Shown piece by piece: positions 12,460 to 24,710 of a stretch of 64,000 nt of DNA. Source of the stretch: Castor canadensis (Eukaryota > Chordata > Mammalia > Rodentia > Castoridae); the NCBI RefSeq assembly GCF_047511655.1, contig NC_133397.1, positions 46,452,001 to 46,516,000 of the forward strand, read 5' to 3'. The notes beneath the pieces were generated by a model that was not told the DNA's origin, did not search any database, and saw nothing but the letters and a program-made list of their open reading frames with translations. Made by a program: the position numbers and the translations under genes. Numbering within the stretch: the stretch's first letter is position 1; each line of letters opens with the position of its first letter.

Positions 12460-12890
12460 ATGGGTTGAATGGTAGCACTTGGTGTTAGGTTTTGTTGCTT
12501 TAAAAACCTCCTAATTTAGTGGATTAGAAAAATGGTGGCATTTATTTTGCTACAAATTGAGCAAGGTCTGATAGGGATAACTCAAATCTGTTTCACTTGG
12601 GATAAACTGGGGTGGCTCAAAAATTGAAGGCTGGGATCATATGAAAACTTATTAACTCATACATCTGGTGGCTGATTCTACTAGTGGTTGGACCCTTAAC
12701 TGGGGATACGGGCCAGAACACCTACATGTGGCCTCAATTTGTGGCCTGGACTTCCTCACAATATGGCAACTAAGTTCCAAGGGTGAACAGAAAGAGACTC
12801 AGAGACAGACAAAGAAAAAGCAGACATTATATTGCTTTTTAATGACCTAGACTCTTAGGACATTACTCTTTAACACATTGGGTTTTGTGG
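12460..12890 (+). repeat. Old interspersed repeat, family not identified
   Basis: Blocks such as gggccagaacacctacatgt, ggcctggacttcctcacaat and atggcaactaagttccaagg match a repeat type I have seen in many mammal genomes, but I cannot name the family with confidence. Confidence 0.4.
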
Positions 12891-14640
12891 GCATTTCGGG
12901 GTTTCTTCTTTAAGAAATGTTAATATATACATTACTCAGACTGGTCCCAAACTACTGAGCTCAAGCAGTTCTCTAGCCTCACACTTTTAAGTATCTGGGT
13001 TTATAGGGTCATGTCTCTGCTCCAGGCTTATGACATTCTATTGTTTAGAAGCAAGTCACCAAGACAAAAAGAAGAGGTGAACAGCAGGAGAGCCATGCCA
13101 TATTCTTGCATAGGAAGAACATTACACAGATGTTAGTTAGTCCTCTCTGAATTAGTTAATGAATCTGGCATAATCCCAATAAGAATACCATAAAGTACTT
13201 TACCAGGGCTACAAAAACTATTTAAAGATTCCCTAGGAAAACAAATAAGGAAAAATATCCAGGAGAATTCTGAAAGCAATAAGGAGCTGGTCTTGCCAGG
13301 CATCAAAACATGTTATTAACCTTTGATAACAGTTTGGCATCTGTGAAGAATTCAAGATAGGAAAATAGAAACGAGCATAGAGAAATGTAATATCAATTAA
13401 TGACAATATCTCAATTAGTAGGGGAAAACGGATTTTTTAATAAATATTGTTGGGGTACTGGACAGCCAAAGGGAACAATTACAATTGAACCTATTCTCCT
13501 CATCAATATTAAAACATGCATCATCTTTCTCATAAGAGAACTGTAAATCAAAATTATATTGACAGGCTGAAGTACAGCTCAGAGCTCTCCCCTAGTATAT
13601 ATGAGACCCTGGGCTCCCCAGCACCTCAAAAAAAAATCCAAAAGCAATATCGACATATATTTTTCGTTTATGACATTTAGCAAATATCCAAATATTTGGA
13701 CACTTTCTCTTTTGGCACTGTAATGCCTCTCATACATTACTTATATATACATCCAGCAACATCTAAAAAATTTCCAGGCATTTACCTTTTGACCTAACAA
13801 TCATACTTGTAGGAATTTCCAGAAGCTAAAAAGGCAAAAATATACACAGCACAAAGCTACTTGTTGCAACACCATTTGTAATAGCAAAGACTTGAAGTAA
13901 TACAAATGCCCAATAGAGGAAATACTGAATAAACTCTGGCATAACTGCACACTGGAGTAAAATAAATGAGGGCTATACCTATAAATTACTATAATAATTT
14001 CCCTATAATTCCATAATATGGAATTATCACCAGGATATATTCAATGAAAAGAACTAGAATGGAGAGAATTTTATGCATCATCCTGCTTATCAAAGCAAGG
14101 GCTTTGAAAATATATGCTATTTTTAAAATAAATTTCAAAATAATCTATATTCTGGTTTCCTTTGGGAGGGGGAGGGAATAGGATGGAAATAGGACAGGAG
14201 ATAGAAACAAGATTTCTTTGAATATACTTTTCCTGTAATTTAACTTGGAAATGATGCAAATATTACTCATAATTGTAAAGCAAAATAAATTTTATAATGA
14301 TTTATAATAAATTTATAACAAAATCTTTTACAGATTTATAATAAAAGAAAAATTTTAAATCCCTGAAAGACAAAATGAAAATGAACTACATGATTCTGTG
14401 CATCTGAATAACTTTGAAACATTGCAATGTGAGTGTGTGTCCTTAGTGAGATGAACAACCAAAAGAATTGGAGTGGGGGAAGAAGAAAAATTGTAAACTC
14501 TTTCACTGGTCATATTATTGATGGTAACTTAGAAATTGTTATTGTGAGAATATTGTGTGTGAATCTTGGATAAGACAAGTGAGTAATTGTTAGTGTCATT
14601 GAGAAGTAGGATTTTCAGCATATAAGAAAAGAAATACACA
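12891..14640. other. Intergenic DNA with one ID-like SINE remnant
   Basis: No gene. A degraded ID-type SINE lies at about 13565-13640 (gtacagctcagagctctccc, then ccccagcacctcaaaa). The rest is AT-rich, unassigned sequence. Confidence 0.45.
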
Positions 14641-14643
14641 AGA

Positions 14644-14720
14644 GGCTGGGGGTTCAAGCAGTAGAGTATCTGCCTAGAAAGCGCAAGGCAATGGATCCAA
14701 ACCCCAGTGCCCCAGAAAAA
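14644..14720 (+). mobile_element. tRNA/ID-type SINE
   Basis: Starts aggctgggggttcaagcagt and ends aaaccccagtgccccag plus A-run. First member of a SINE row reaching 15315. Confidence 0.7.
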
Positions 14721-14795
14721 AAGGAAAAGAAAATAAAATTCACAGCTATAAGGTCAATAAAGTTGAATAAAAGAACCTCGTCTTGCATTGTTTGC

Positions 14796-14855
14796 TGTGT
14801 GTGCACGTGCATGCATGCATGTGTGTGCATGGGTGGATGCATGTGGTATGTATTA
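14796..14855. repeat. GT/GCAT simple-sequence tract
   Basis: Alternating purine-pyrimidine run containing tgtgtgcacgtgcatgcatg and tgtgtgtgcatggg. Cys/His-rich ORFs on both strands here are products of this repeat. Confidence 0.75.
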
Positions 14856-14895
14856 CAGTCTGTATGGTACCATTTCTCAAAACAAACAAAAACAG

Positions 14896-15005
14896 GATGG
14901 AGTGGGGAATGCCTGTAATCCTAGCATTAGGACGGTAGAAACAGGAGGATGACAAGGTCAAGGTCAGCCTTGGCTACGTAGCAAGACCCTGTCTCAAAAC
15001 ACAGA
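14896..15005 (+). mobile_element. B1-type SINE
   Basis: gaatgcctgtaatcctagca in the left part and gcaagaccctgtctcaaaac at the end: a 7SL-derived monomer. Confidence 0.75.
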
Positions 15006-15008
15006 GCT

Positions 15009-15210
15009 GGGGCTGGGTGTCAGTGGCTCATGACTGTAATCCTAGCTGAGATCAGGAAAATCAAGTTTCAAGGACAGCCCAGGCAAATAGTTTAGAAGAC
15101 CTCCATCTCCAAAATAACCAGAACAAAATGGCCTGGAGGTGTGGTTCAAGTGGTAGAACTCCTGCTTTGCAAGCATGAAGCCCTGAATTCAACCCCAGTC
15201 CCACCAAGAA
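15009..15210 (+). mobile_element. Composite B1 + tRNA SINE
   Basis: A B1-like left half (ggctgggtgtcagtggctca, then cccaggcaaatagtttagaa) is fused to a tRNA-type right half (ggtgtggttcaagtggtaga, ending cccagtcccacc). This fusion recurs throughout the window. Confidence 0.75.
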
Positions 15211-15234
15211 AATACAAAACAGAAACAAAAATAC

Positions 15235-15312
15235 AGGGCTGGGGATATAGCTTACTAGTAGAACACTTGCCTAAGATGCGCAAGGTCCTGGATTGGATTC
15301 CAGTACCACAAA
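15235..15312 (+). mobile_element. ID-type SINE
   Basis: agggctggggatatagctta at the start, cactagtaga... region as A box, attccagtaccac at the end: a classic ID-like unit. Confidence 0.75.
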
Positions 15313-15315
15313 TTT

Positions 15316-16014
15316 TTTTGTAAAAATGTGATTCTGGGTCTGGGGAAGGAAATGTGCATGATAAATTTGGACTATGTTGTTACCAGGAAAGAAAAGTAGC
15401 TATCAAAGATTACTTAAATACTAACTAAGGTTAGGACTATTTGAGTATTATTGTTAATAGTCACAATGAATTACAAAACCTCAAAAATATTAACACTGAG
15501 AAAAGAAATTCACTGACTGCCTTTAAAGGATATCAGAGAACCAATTCATTGTCCTAGAAATTGGCAAATAAAGGTGAAGAACCAGAATATTATTGTGTTT
15601 TCTATTTGAACTTGACCTCAGGGTAACCACATATTCAATGAAAGGAAATTCTCTTTTTGAAAGCTTTACAAGTTAACAAACTATCATAAATTAATAGACC
15701 TCACTGGTGATTACCAATTGCTAATGTCAGTAGAAGAGATGAAGTCCCCAACACTATGAAGCAGTACACAAGAAAAAAAAGTGTATGTGTGTTGACTTAG
15801 AATCTCAAGTGTCCATGTTTCATGGGTGTAATCTGTGTAGTCACAGAACTCTGAGCTCAAAAAGGCTTTATGTTTGGTTTAATGCTCTGCTAGTCCCATC
15901 TTAAAATTTATAAAGGGGGTTCCACATGTTTATTTTGCATAAAACCCCGAAAATTATGTAGCATTGTCTACATATGGCTACCAGTGTACAGGAGATAAAA
16001 ATGTAGTGGTTTAA
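15316..16014. other. Intergenic DNA
   Basis: AT-rich unassigned sequence, no gene or repeat recognised. Confidence 0.5.
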
Positions 16015-16505
16015 AAAGATGTCTACACATTCTTTCATTCTTCTCCCTTTAAAAAGTGGAGTTTAATTCCTCTCTCCTGTGTATGGGCTCTACTTTGTGC
16101 TTTGCTCCTAATTAATGGAGTGGATTGGTAACAATGGAGTGTGGCTTTCAAGAATAGATTATTAACAACAAGGTGGCATCTGCCTTGCTGACTCTCAGAC
16201 CATTTGCACTGGGCAAATCAGCTGATGAATTGTGAGGAGACTCAAGCAGCTGTAGGCAGAGAGATACATGTGGGGAGGAACTAAGGCCTCCAGCCAAGAG
16301 CTACATGAGTGAGTCGTAGAGTGGCTATTTAGATCACTGAAACCCCAGCTTACAGTTTGAATGCAACCTTATAACAGATCCCGAGTCATAACCACTCAGC
16401 TAAGCCACTCTTGAATTCCTCGTCCACAGAAATTGTGAGGTGATATCATTGTTTTAATCTTCTGTTTTGAGGCAATTCACTACACAAAAATATATAACTC
16501 ATAGA
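16015..16505 (+). mobile_element. MLT1-like MaLR LTR
   Basis: Blocks gaggcctccagccaagagct-like (aaggcctccagccaagagct), cgagtcataaccactcagct and tcctcgtccacagaaattgt are typical of the 3' half of MLT1 LTRs; the end is the diverged ttcactacacaaaaatatat. Confidence 0.6.
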
Positions 16506-17105
16506 AGAAGAAACAGGTCACACATTAAATAATAGCATGGGGATACAATGGGCAAAATCCAGACAATGATAAATTCTATAGGAAAAGAATTCAGTACTTT
16601 CCATCAAAACAATTCAAAGAAAGAAATCCCATCATGGAAATCTTTTTTGGGGGGAATATAGATTCAAACAAACTGCTAAAAAAAATAAAGCTGGAGGAGG
16701 ACAAAATAATATAAATACTGTCTGCATATTTAATCATATTGATAAATTGCTGATTTTTTAGAAAAGTGTGATGATGGTATTGCATTTATGTTTGAAAAGA
16801 AGAGTCCTTGACTTTCAGAGAAACATACTAAATATTTATAAATGTTACATCTGGAATTTGCTTCAAAATGCCTAGGGGAGGGAGGGAATTTGTGAGGAAA
16901 CAGAAGTTCAGTATATAATACTCCATTTTTTGCTTGAAATTTCCCATTATGAAGATAAAAAGAGAAAATATGCATTTACATTAACACACATAAACAAATT
17001 CCTTAGCATTTAAGAGTAGGCTTAATAAAACCAAACAATTACAAGCAAGATGATAACTATAGGATTTCAACATTTTATTGTCCAATATAAAGTAGAAGTG
17101 ACTTT

Positions 17106-17185
17106 TTGTGGTACTGGGGGTTGACCTCAGGGTCTTGGACTTGCTAGGCAGGCACTGTACCACTTGGGCCACACCACCAGCCCTA
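17106..17185 (-). mobile_element. tRNA-derived SINE
   Basis: Minus-strand: gggctggtggtgtggcccaa start and ccccagtaccac near the end. A 63-codon minus-strand ORF at 16981-17172 overlaps it. Confidence 0.8.
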
Positions 17186-17186
17186 A

Positions 17187-18519
17187 TGTATTTAAAAGTA
17201 AATGATAATTTTTAAGTGTCAAAATCAAAATATAGACTTCACATCACTAACTAATGCATCTATTTAAGAAAACTCACAGGCATGGAACTGATATCCTTGG
17301 CACAAATTATTTGAACCAATATCCCATAATAACCTCAGAGGTATTATGCTTTCTTTTTAATTGTTCAATTGAAATCATAATCATATTTAGTCACCAGATG
17401 GACTTTCTTCTTCACCTATTTCATCATGTTAGAAAAAGAGTGTAAATTAACACCTTATAATGACTCATGATAGACTTTTATCATCCACATAGGAAAGCAG
17501 TGAAGAGAAGGTTATGCTAACCATTTGATGGTAAAAGAGACATAAACAGATGCTATTTGCAAGTCTCAGTGAACCAATGGCAATTACCACCTGTTCTGCT
17601 TCATCTCTCAGTGCTGTGCATGAAAAAGCCAAGACACAGAAAAACCATGCAGACAATAATCCTTACTGCAACAATTATATTTTAAATTCCTTCATTAAAA
17701 ACACATCCCATACAAAGTAACACTAGAGTAACACAAAGAACATGCAATTGCATAACTACCCTACACTAAGACCAGATGACCAGAGCAGGTTTGCGAGATC
17801 TCGCCCCCATTCTCTGCTTTCCTTCACAGATAGGAAGGAGGGGCTGTTTGCTTTGTGCACAGACTCTTAGGAAAAGAATCAGCACAGATATACTTCATTT
17901 TTTCTCATTCTTACCAATTCAGAATCTGTGGTAACTCACAGCTTCAGCTCAGCTGCAGGTTTCATTAATGTGGTGAAGAAAGGATAGATCAAAGTACAAA
18001 ATTGTGAAGATGGTTTGATTTTATATATATGGATTCCTCAAAACTATGCATAGATGAAAAAAACTAAAACCCTGAGGGGAAAAAATACTCCAATACACAA
18101 TAATGGACCTAGATGACAGAACCACAGTTCTAGCTCCCTTTCTTCCTTTCTTCTTTTTCTTGGGGTTTAAAATATATTCTCCTTGAATATTATCTATTAT
18201 TTAAAATGTGCAATTTATTATTTCTATATAAGATTTTTTAAAAGATTTATTAGCATAATGACAGGTTAAGAGATGTCCTTTATTTAAAATGTAAATACAT
18301 TTTATCTACTAGAGCATCTCTGGAAGGCATACACTTAAAATCTGTGCCCAAGTTATTTCAAAGTATATGCTTCTATAAAAATGTAACTCAGACCAGCCTC
18401 TTCTCAGTATGAATTATTGATGTGTCATTGCAGACAGAGGCTATACATTTTCTACCAACATATCACAGAAACACTAAGACTTAATCAGTTTCATCTCATT
18501 AAAACTATCTGACTTTAAA
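17187..18519. other. Intergenic DNA
   Basis: No gene or repeat recognised. 17760-17950 is less AT-rich than its surroundings (tttgcgagatctcgccccca) and may be old unique sequence. Confidence 0.45.
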
Positions 18520-18527
18520 ACAAATGC

Positions 18528-19195
18528 TGGCAAAGATCTTCATACACTGTTGGTGGGAATGTCAGTTAGTCTAGGCACTACGGAAGTCAATATGGAGGGT
18601 CCTCAAGAAACTGAAATTAGATCCTGCGGTTCCATTCTTGGGCATATATCTGAGGGAATGTTAGTCAACATACAATAGCAATATCTGCACACTCATGTTT
18701 ACAGCAGCACTATTCACAATAGCCAATCTATGGAATCAGCCCAGGTGTCCAACAATCAATCAACACACCCACACAATGAATTATTATTCAGCAATAAAGA
18801 ATGAAATTACATCATCTTTAGGAAAATGGATATAACTAGAAATATCATGTTAAGTGAAATAAGCAAACTTCAGGAAAACAAATATGTGTTTTCACTCATC
18901 TGTGGAATCTACACCTAAGATAATTAGTATGACATATTTGTAAAAGGGGAAATGCTGGGAGGGGAACCAGGAGGGGGAGGGGGCAAGAAGAGAGTGATGG
19001 GGTGATCAAAGTCACATTTTATGTATCTATGAAAATAGCATAATGAAATCCACTGAAAACAGTGGGAAAAGGGTTAAAAAGAGTAATAAAGGAGGCTCAT
19101 TTCATCAAAGTACATTATATGCATGTATGTAAATACCACGATGAAACCCCTTCGTACAATTACTTTATGCTAATAAAATTTTTTAAAGAAAATAA
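18528..19195 (+). mobile_element. L1 3' end (ORF2 C-terminus and 3'UTR)
   Basis: Plus strand: tcatacactgttggtgggaa, cagcagcactattcacaata, caggaaaacaaatatgtgtt and the G-rich tract ggaggggaaccaggaggggg, ending atgctaataaaatttttta. 5'-truncated and decayed; no long ORF. Confidence 0.8.
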
Positions 19196-19484
19196 CTGTG
19201 ATTTTACTAAAAAAAAAATTTTTACTTACTGCAAGGTAGTTTCCACAACCATTTGTCATTTAATAACAACAATACAAATTTAAAAAGGACAAATCAGCTG
19301 CAAATAGAAAAACAATGAAAGAAAAACCAAAATAAGAAACCTGAAGTCACACTTAGGAATACTAAAATTTCCTTAAGTATCTTGTTAAAAAAATACAAAG
19401 GGAAAGAGAAAAAAGCCCAGTGTGTTCATAAAATTATCATGATGGTATATGAACTGTCAATGATGGGTCATATTTATCTAAAGT

Positions 19485-19618
19485 CAGAAACACTGTCTTC
19501 TTACAAATGGACTGTATACATGAGATGTCAAGAGATCCAACATTAGCTCTTCAGAAACACTGTCTTCTTACAAATGGACTGTATACATGAGATGTCAAGA
19601 GATCCAACATTAGCTCTT
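19485..19618. repeat. Perfect 67-bp tandem duplication
   Basis: The unit cagaaacactgtcttcttac...tagctctt occurs at 19485-19551 and again, base for base, at 19552-19618. I compared both copies and see no mismatch. Confidence 0.97.
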
Positions 19619-19621
19619 AAT

Positions 19622-19653
19622 ACCTTTCAAATAACTAACCTTTCAAATAACTA
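19622..19653. repeat. 16-bp tandem duplication
   Basis: acctttcaaataacta occurs twice head to tail, starting 4 bp after the 67-bp duplication. Confidence 0.95.
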
Positions 19654-20300
19654 CCCCCAGTCATACAGGGCTGTGAGTAATGGAGTCTCTTGGTTTGGGT
19701 TCCAGCCACATGTTATGGCTGATACCTGTTATGTCTAACTGGGATGACAGAAGGGAGGCAAGTGCTCCAGGACAGGAAATTCAGTGGAATAAAAAATACC
19801 ATGGGTGCTATTAGGATGATCCTAGTTCACAGAAAAGCTTTAGCTATCCCTTTGGCTTACAGATTCTCTTTAAACTAAGTATTTGAATGGAGCCAGTGGG
19901 CTGAGCTTCCACTTGTTTTATATAGATGATGAATTAATGAAACTGGAAGCAAACAGTGTTAATTAATTTTACTGGTTATACCCCTAAATTCTGAGGTTTA
20001 ACATAGTTGATCATAAATTTTAAGGTGGTCACATTAGTAGCAACTTCACTAGCTATTCGACTATTCCCCAGCATTTAAAATCTTTCCCCCATAGCAGTGG
20101 GTACAACTGATAATAATTATGCTAGGAGCTCCTCTCTAACAAGGTATTTCTATGACTATTTGGGGAACACAAATAGGGGAATATACATTTGAGAATGCAG
20201 AGCAGTATAAAATGAAAGGCAAACTTTTAGATGAAATTTCTCAACTTCTTTGCATATAATTGAACCATCAAGATAGAGCTGTTAAATTCCAGAAGACATG

Positions 20301-20370
20301 TAGCCCAGGCTGGCTTGAAACTTGCAATCCTCCTGCCTTCACTTGTAAGTGCTGGGATTACAGGTATATT
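20301..20370 (-). mobile_element. Partial B1-type SINE
   Basis: Minus strand; plus reads tagcccaggctggcttgaaa and gtgctgggattacaggtata. Confidence 0.7.
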
Positions 20371-21039
20371 ATTTATGACACATTTTGAGGACCAACATAA
20401 TTACAGAAATTTAGGGAGTAACCAGTCAAAAGTATTCATGTCTTTAAGCTATAGCTCATGCAATTCTCAACTGGTCATGTGATGTAAATGCCACAGGCTG
20501 TAAGTCAAGAATTGTCACTGCCATAAGTGGTTGCGGGACACTTCCCTGGGAAGTAGGGTCTCCAGAAAGCCACACATCAAAAACACTTATTTGGTAAAAG
20601 GAAAAGAAATTAGAAGAATGTCCATGTCACTGTTATATCAAGTCACCAGAGAAAGATATGATAGGAGAGATCAGCAGAAATATAATTGAAAGAAAACCAG
20701 GGATCAAGGAAGGGTGAAATCTTAGCCTCTGCTATTAAAACTGGTGGTTTGTGTTCTGCTCTGGTAGTAGGAACCACCATTAGAGAACTATCAACTTTGG
20801 ATTCTCCATGAGGCTCGCTGGGACATTAGAGTGGAGTTTTAAAGCACCACTGTGCACATAGGTAAGGCAAACACTCATGCTAACCAGATGATGGCATTCT
20901 GATCAGATGCTACCATCACAGCTTACCTACCTTGACATGCTTTTGGACTGCATTTCTCACCGAGTCCTTGCCATGAATCATAAAAATCATGTTTCAGCAT
21001 AAAAAGTCTAAAAGATACACTGCATACAATAAGTATCAC
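20371..21039. other. Intergenic DNA
   Basis: No gene or repeat recognised. Confidence 0.45.
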
Positions 21040-21430
21040 TGCTTAGTCAGCTTTTTGCTGCTGCAACAAAATACCTGAGACAATCAATTTAAAGGAGAGA
21101 TAATTATTTTGGCTCATAGTTTTGGAGGTATCAGTCCAGGATTCATTGACCCTCTGATTTGGGGCCTATGATGAAGCAGTATATGATAGTGGGGAACAAG
21201 TGGTTAAGCAAAGCTGCTCACCAGAAAGCAAAGAAAGGGGAAGGAGCTGAGGGTCCCAATATCCCCTTCCAGAGCACAGCTCAATGACCTAACTTCCTTC
21301 CCTCCATTAAGCCCTACCTCCTAAAAGTTCTACCACCTCCCACTAGCACCCGAGTCTAGAGACAAATTTTAAGCATATGGATCTTTGTGGGGGAAGGGGG
21401 TAACACTCTAGATCCAAACTATAGCAATCA
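21040..21430 (-). mobile_element. MaLR-like LTR, minus strand
   Basis: Plus strand starts ttagtcagctttttgctgct and cctgagacaatcaatttaaa, and ends ggatccaaactatagcaa-like (agatccaaactatagcaa). The reversed order of blocks found at 8451-8850 and 25640-26125 indicates the opposite strand. Confidence 0.55.
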
Positions 21431-21769
21431 CTTACAGTTTAAAATACCAAATTTTTTAATGTTTCTAAAATGCCATTGCAAGTTGAAAACCTAACATGAA
21501 AATGCATTTAATATATCTAACCTACTGCACATCATATCTTAGCAACAATGTATACTATAGAGTGCTGGCTATTTACCCTGTGGTCACATGGTTGGCTGGA
21601 GCTCACTGCCAATGCTTGGCATCACCAGATCTTAAAGAGAGTATCAATGCATTTCAATAGCCTGGGAAAAGACCAAAATTCAAAATTCAATTACAGTTTC
21701 TAGTGAATGCATAACACTTATGCACTATTGTAAGGTCAAAAAATCATTAGTCAGGAGGAGGTAAATCTA

Positions 21770-21855
21770 ATTAAGACATATTGCAATCACATATATACCT
21801 GTCACAATGAATCCCCCCATACAACTATTATATGCTAATAAAAAATTAAAAAATC
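21770..21855 (+). mobile_element. L1 3' tail fragment
   Basis: Ends with tgtcacaatgaatcccccca then atatgctaataaaaaattaa, the same terminal block as 18528-19195. Confidence 0.6.
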
Positions 21856-22974
21856 ACCAGTCGAGGACCATCTGCATTGATTTTCAATCTTCAAAAACAA
21901 GAGCTCAATGATAACTTATGGTTAAGTGAGTTTTTATTAAATATTTGAATATGAACAAAATATATAAAAGATTCACTCTCATATTTAAACATTTTATATA
22001 CATTTGACTCTACCAAAAAATTGTTATTATGATAAAAATCAGAGACTTACAATTTGAAAACCAAAAGTTACAGTATTTTTAAAATACTACATAGTACAGT
22101 TTGGGGATTTTTGTTAAACTTAGTATCAGAATCTCCACCTAGGTCCCAATATTGAACCTTATTTCTACCTGTACACATTCACACTCTGCCTCCACCCAAC
22201 CAGGGCAGCTCATAACATGAAAAGCTCAATTATTCCTGTGAATCTTAGCAATGCTGCCCTCCTTTAGTCTACCACCATCATGCTTTTGTCAAACAGCAAA
22301 AGCCTATCAGAGACGGATAGAGTAGTGATCCGCTCCCATCTATTTTAACCACAGGATGCCAACAGAATGGAAGATTTGCCTCCTTTGGACCAATCTCTAG
22401 TTGTCTACTGTGACAGTAATTTCTCATACCTTTCTCTCAAAGCTAGTCTCTTATCAAACTTATTTGATCCTGTGTTTGGTTTTTCCTGACTCTAGAGTTA
22501 GATTCAGCAATAGCAAAATCCCATGAGGCCATGCCTCATTAACTTAGGATTCTAAGGTCTTTATTTCATGGACTGATTGAAGACCCTTCTAAATATTATG
22601 AAGGAAAAACAATACAATAGACCTGGCTATTGCTGCTTCATAGAAATAAAACTGCCCACTGAATCTGGAGTTGAATGGAGCCTGACTGCTGCATTTGATA
22701 CTAAGTAACTCTGAAATGTGTACACTTTCTTTGAATATGGTGCCACAAAAATGCCCCTCTCAGTCTTCCTCATTAACATTCTAAAAGTGGTAAAATGCTC
22801 CTAAAACTGACCTCATGTTTATTTGTTTGGTTTTTGAAACTGAGCATATATTTTAGTTTAGATGTGCGCCTCTTCTTGCAAATTAAACATGAAGTACAGA
22901 TTTGCCAAAGAACATAAAAGAGGGAACTAGGGGTGAGGGACCAGCAATACAACTGATTTTCAATATTATTTTTT
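21856..22974. other. Intergenic DNA 3' of ASB3
   Basis: AT-rich, no gene or confident repeat seen. Confidence 0.45.
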
Positions 22975-23735
22975 TTTAGGTTTTAGCAAGTATTTATTTT
23001 AAGTTTCAGCAAGGAATAAAGTAGGGAGAAATGATGGGGGAGAGGGAGGAAGACTAGAGGAAAGGGGAGGTGGAGAAAGACAGAGACACACAGCGAGAAA
23101 CAGTTCCTGTTTCTCCATTTCCCGTGTAGGAAATGGGAACAAGGACTCCAATTTTCTATATTAAAAAAAAAAAAAAGTTTCTCCTGAGTTTACATGCAAA
23201 AAGGCAATAGATAGCAAACCTTCATAAAAGTGACTGGACTAAGAGATGAAAATGGACCATGACAGGACAGGAACACTTTTTCTTTTATAATCATAAGTGA
23301 TATTCAGCCTCAAATAAAATAATAATAATGAGGTCCAACAGCACAGTGTATGTACTTCCCTCCATTTTATGCATTCTATTCTTAGCTTCTAGCACCAGGT
23401 AAACATGAATCTTAGGCAGAAAAACACCATGTCTACCACTAGAAGCAGCACCACAGTTCATTAGCAGAATAAAGTAAAAAATGGTCAGGTAAACATTACA
23501 ACTCACAGTGTACTGGAAATGAATCTGCAACAAAGTAGTACAAGTGAAGTTTATAGTTTTGTCTGTTTTGTTTTTTTTACTGAGAAGCTCAGTTGTAAAC
23601 ATTCATTTACTACTGCCCCCCAAAACATAACCAATCACACAAACAAAAATCATATTTTGTGACTATAAAATCATGAATAATTGCCAGTCCTTTGCTCTTT
23701 TTCTTGGTGGTTTCCAGAGTAAGAAACGAGCAGTG
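22975..23735 (-). other. ASB3: ASB3 3'UTR (probable extent)
   Basis: About 760 bp of minus-strand sequence between the stop codon and the first AATAAA met downstream. It contains a run of 14 or so T on the transcript strand (plus-strand A-run near 23163-23176). No SINE or L1 was recognised inside it. The 3' limit is inferred only from the polyadenylation hexamer and could be wrong if another site is used. Confidence 0.5.
22993..22998 (-). terminator. Candidate polyadenylation signal AATAAA for ASB3
   Basis: Plus strand tttatt, so AATAAA on the minus strand, about 740 nt past the stop codon. It is the first canonical hexamer found in this direction. Cleavage would be expected 10-30 nt further left. 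No transcript evidence is available. Confidence 0.45.
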
Positions 23736-23941
23736 TTAAGTAGCTTCACTGATCTCGCCATCATGATTAGCTGCCAGTTCCGGAACCGCATTCATCTTCA
23801 GAACATCTTCGTAGAGCAAATAATTTTGTAGGCTTCTGGGAAGTGGCAACTGATGGATGACACCCTCAGAACGTAGGTGTTCTGGTTTCAGGATGGACCG
23901 AATTTCCAAACGACAAAGATGGGTTAGGCATGGAACAGAGG
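23736..23941 (-). CDS. ASB3: ASB3 terminal coding exon with SOCS box and stop
   Basis: 206 bp from acceptor tttgtttttccag|CCTCTGTTCC to the TAA stop at 23738-23736. It completes Ala and encodes [20 protein letters not shown], then a short variable loop, then [20 protein letters not shown] and a tail ending D-G-E-I-S-E-A-T. The SOCS box is clear: the BC-box (L-x-x-x-C-x-x-x-I pattern in LTHLCRLEI), which binds Elongin C, and the Cul5-box LPLP followed by L-x-x-Y-L. This is the part that would link the ankyrin substrate receptor to Cullin5. Stop and acceptor are unambiguous. The open frame runs upstream of the acceptor to 23966, which is intron. Confidence 0.96.
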
Positions 23942-24494
23942 CTGGAAAAACAAACAAGAAAAGCAAGGTGAAAAAAAATTTAATGGAAAGATATCACAGT
24001 ACATTAAGGTACATGCCTGCTGTCTCAATGTAATAAGAAAAGTGCTACATTACTTAGATTCACTTTAAAAGAAAACTGCTTGTGCCAGGATGGCCAAATA
24101 AACCTTATTCATTCAGCCTTCACCTGGTTCCTCTCCTTCCACTTATTGCTCACAGGTTCAAAGTCAGTGTTTAGAGACAGAAGAACTAAATGTTCAGATT
24201 CTGAAGCTCTAAAGATGCTATTTGGCATTTAAGAAATGGAGGGACTAACTTTAGAAATGATACAAGTACACAACAGCAAACGCTACTTCCTTCTTAGTCT
24301 GCTTCACTGCAAATCGTCACCAGCCCCACATCAAGTGAATGGATGTGGAGCTTCAAGTTTTGCTGTTTATCTGTGACATACAATGAAATTTCAAAATTGG
24401 CAGAGACGAAGGGCATTTATTGAGTGCCTTCTACACCATGTGCCCATGTACCTCATGCATATTCTCTTTTCAATTTCATTAATCCTCGTAGGTA

Positions 24495-24565
24495 TTTGTG
24501 GGTGCTGGGGATTGAACCCAGGGCTGTGTTCATGCTAAACACCACTGAGCTACACTCCCAGACCC
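24495..24565 (-). mobile_element. ID-type SINE
   Basis: Plus strand reads gtgctggggattgaacccag and cactgagctacactcccaga; the copy is on the minus strand inside the MIR. Confidence 0.8.
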
Positions 24566-24626
24566 TAAGGCATATATTATCATGTTATTATAAAAATAAG
24601 AAGGCACAGGTTTAAAAAGAAGTTTC

Positions 24627-24710
24627 AGGGCTGGTGGAGTGGCTCAAGTGGTAGAGTGCCTCCCTAGCAAGTGAGAAGTCCTGAGTTCAAATCCCAGTAC
24701 CACCAAAAGA
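24627..24710 (+). mobile_element. tRNA-derived SINE
   Basis: agggctggtggagtggctca at the start and tcccagtaccacc at the end, then an A-rich tail. Confidence 0.85.
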
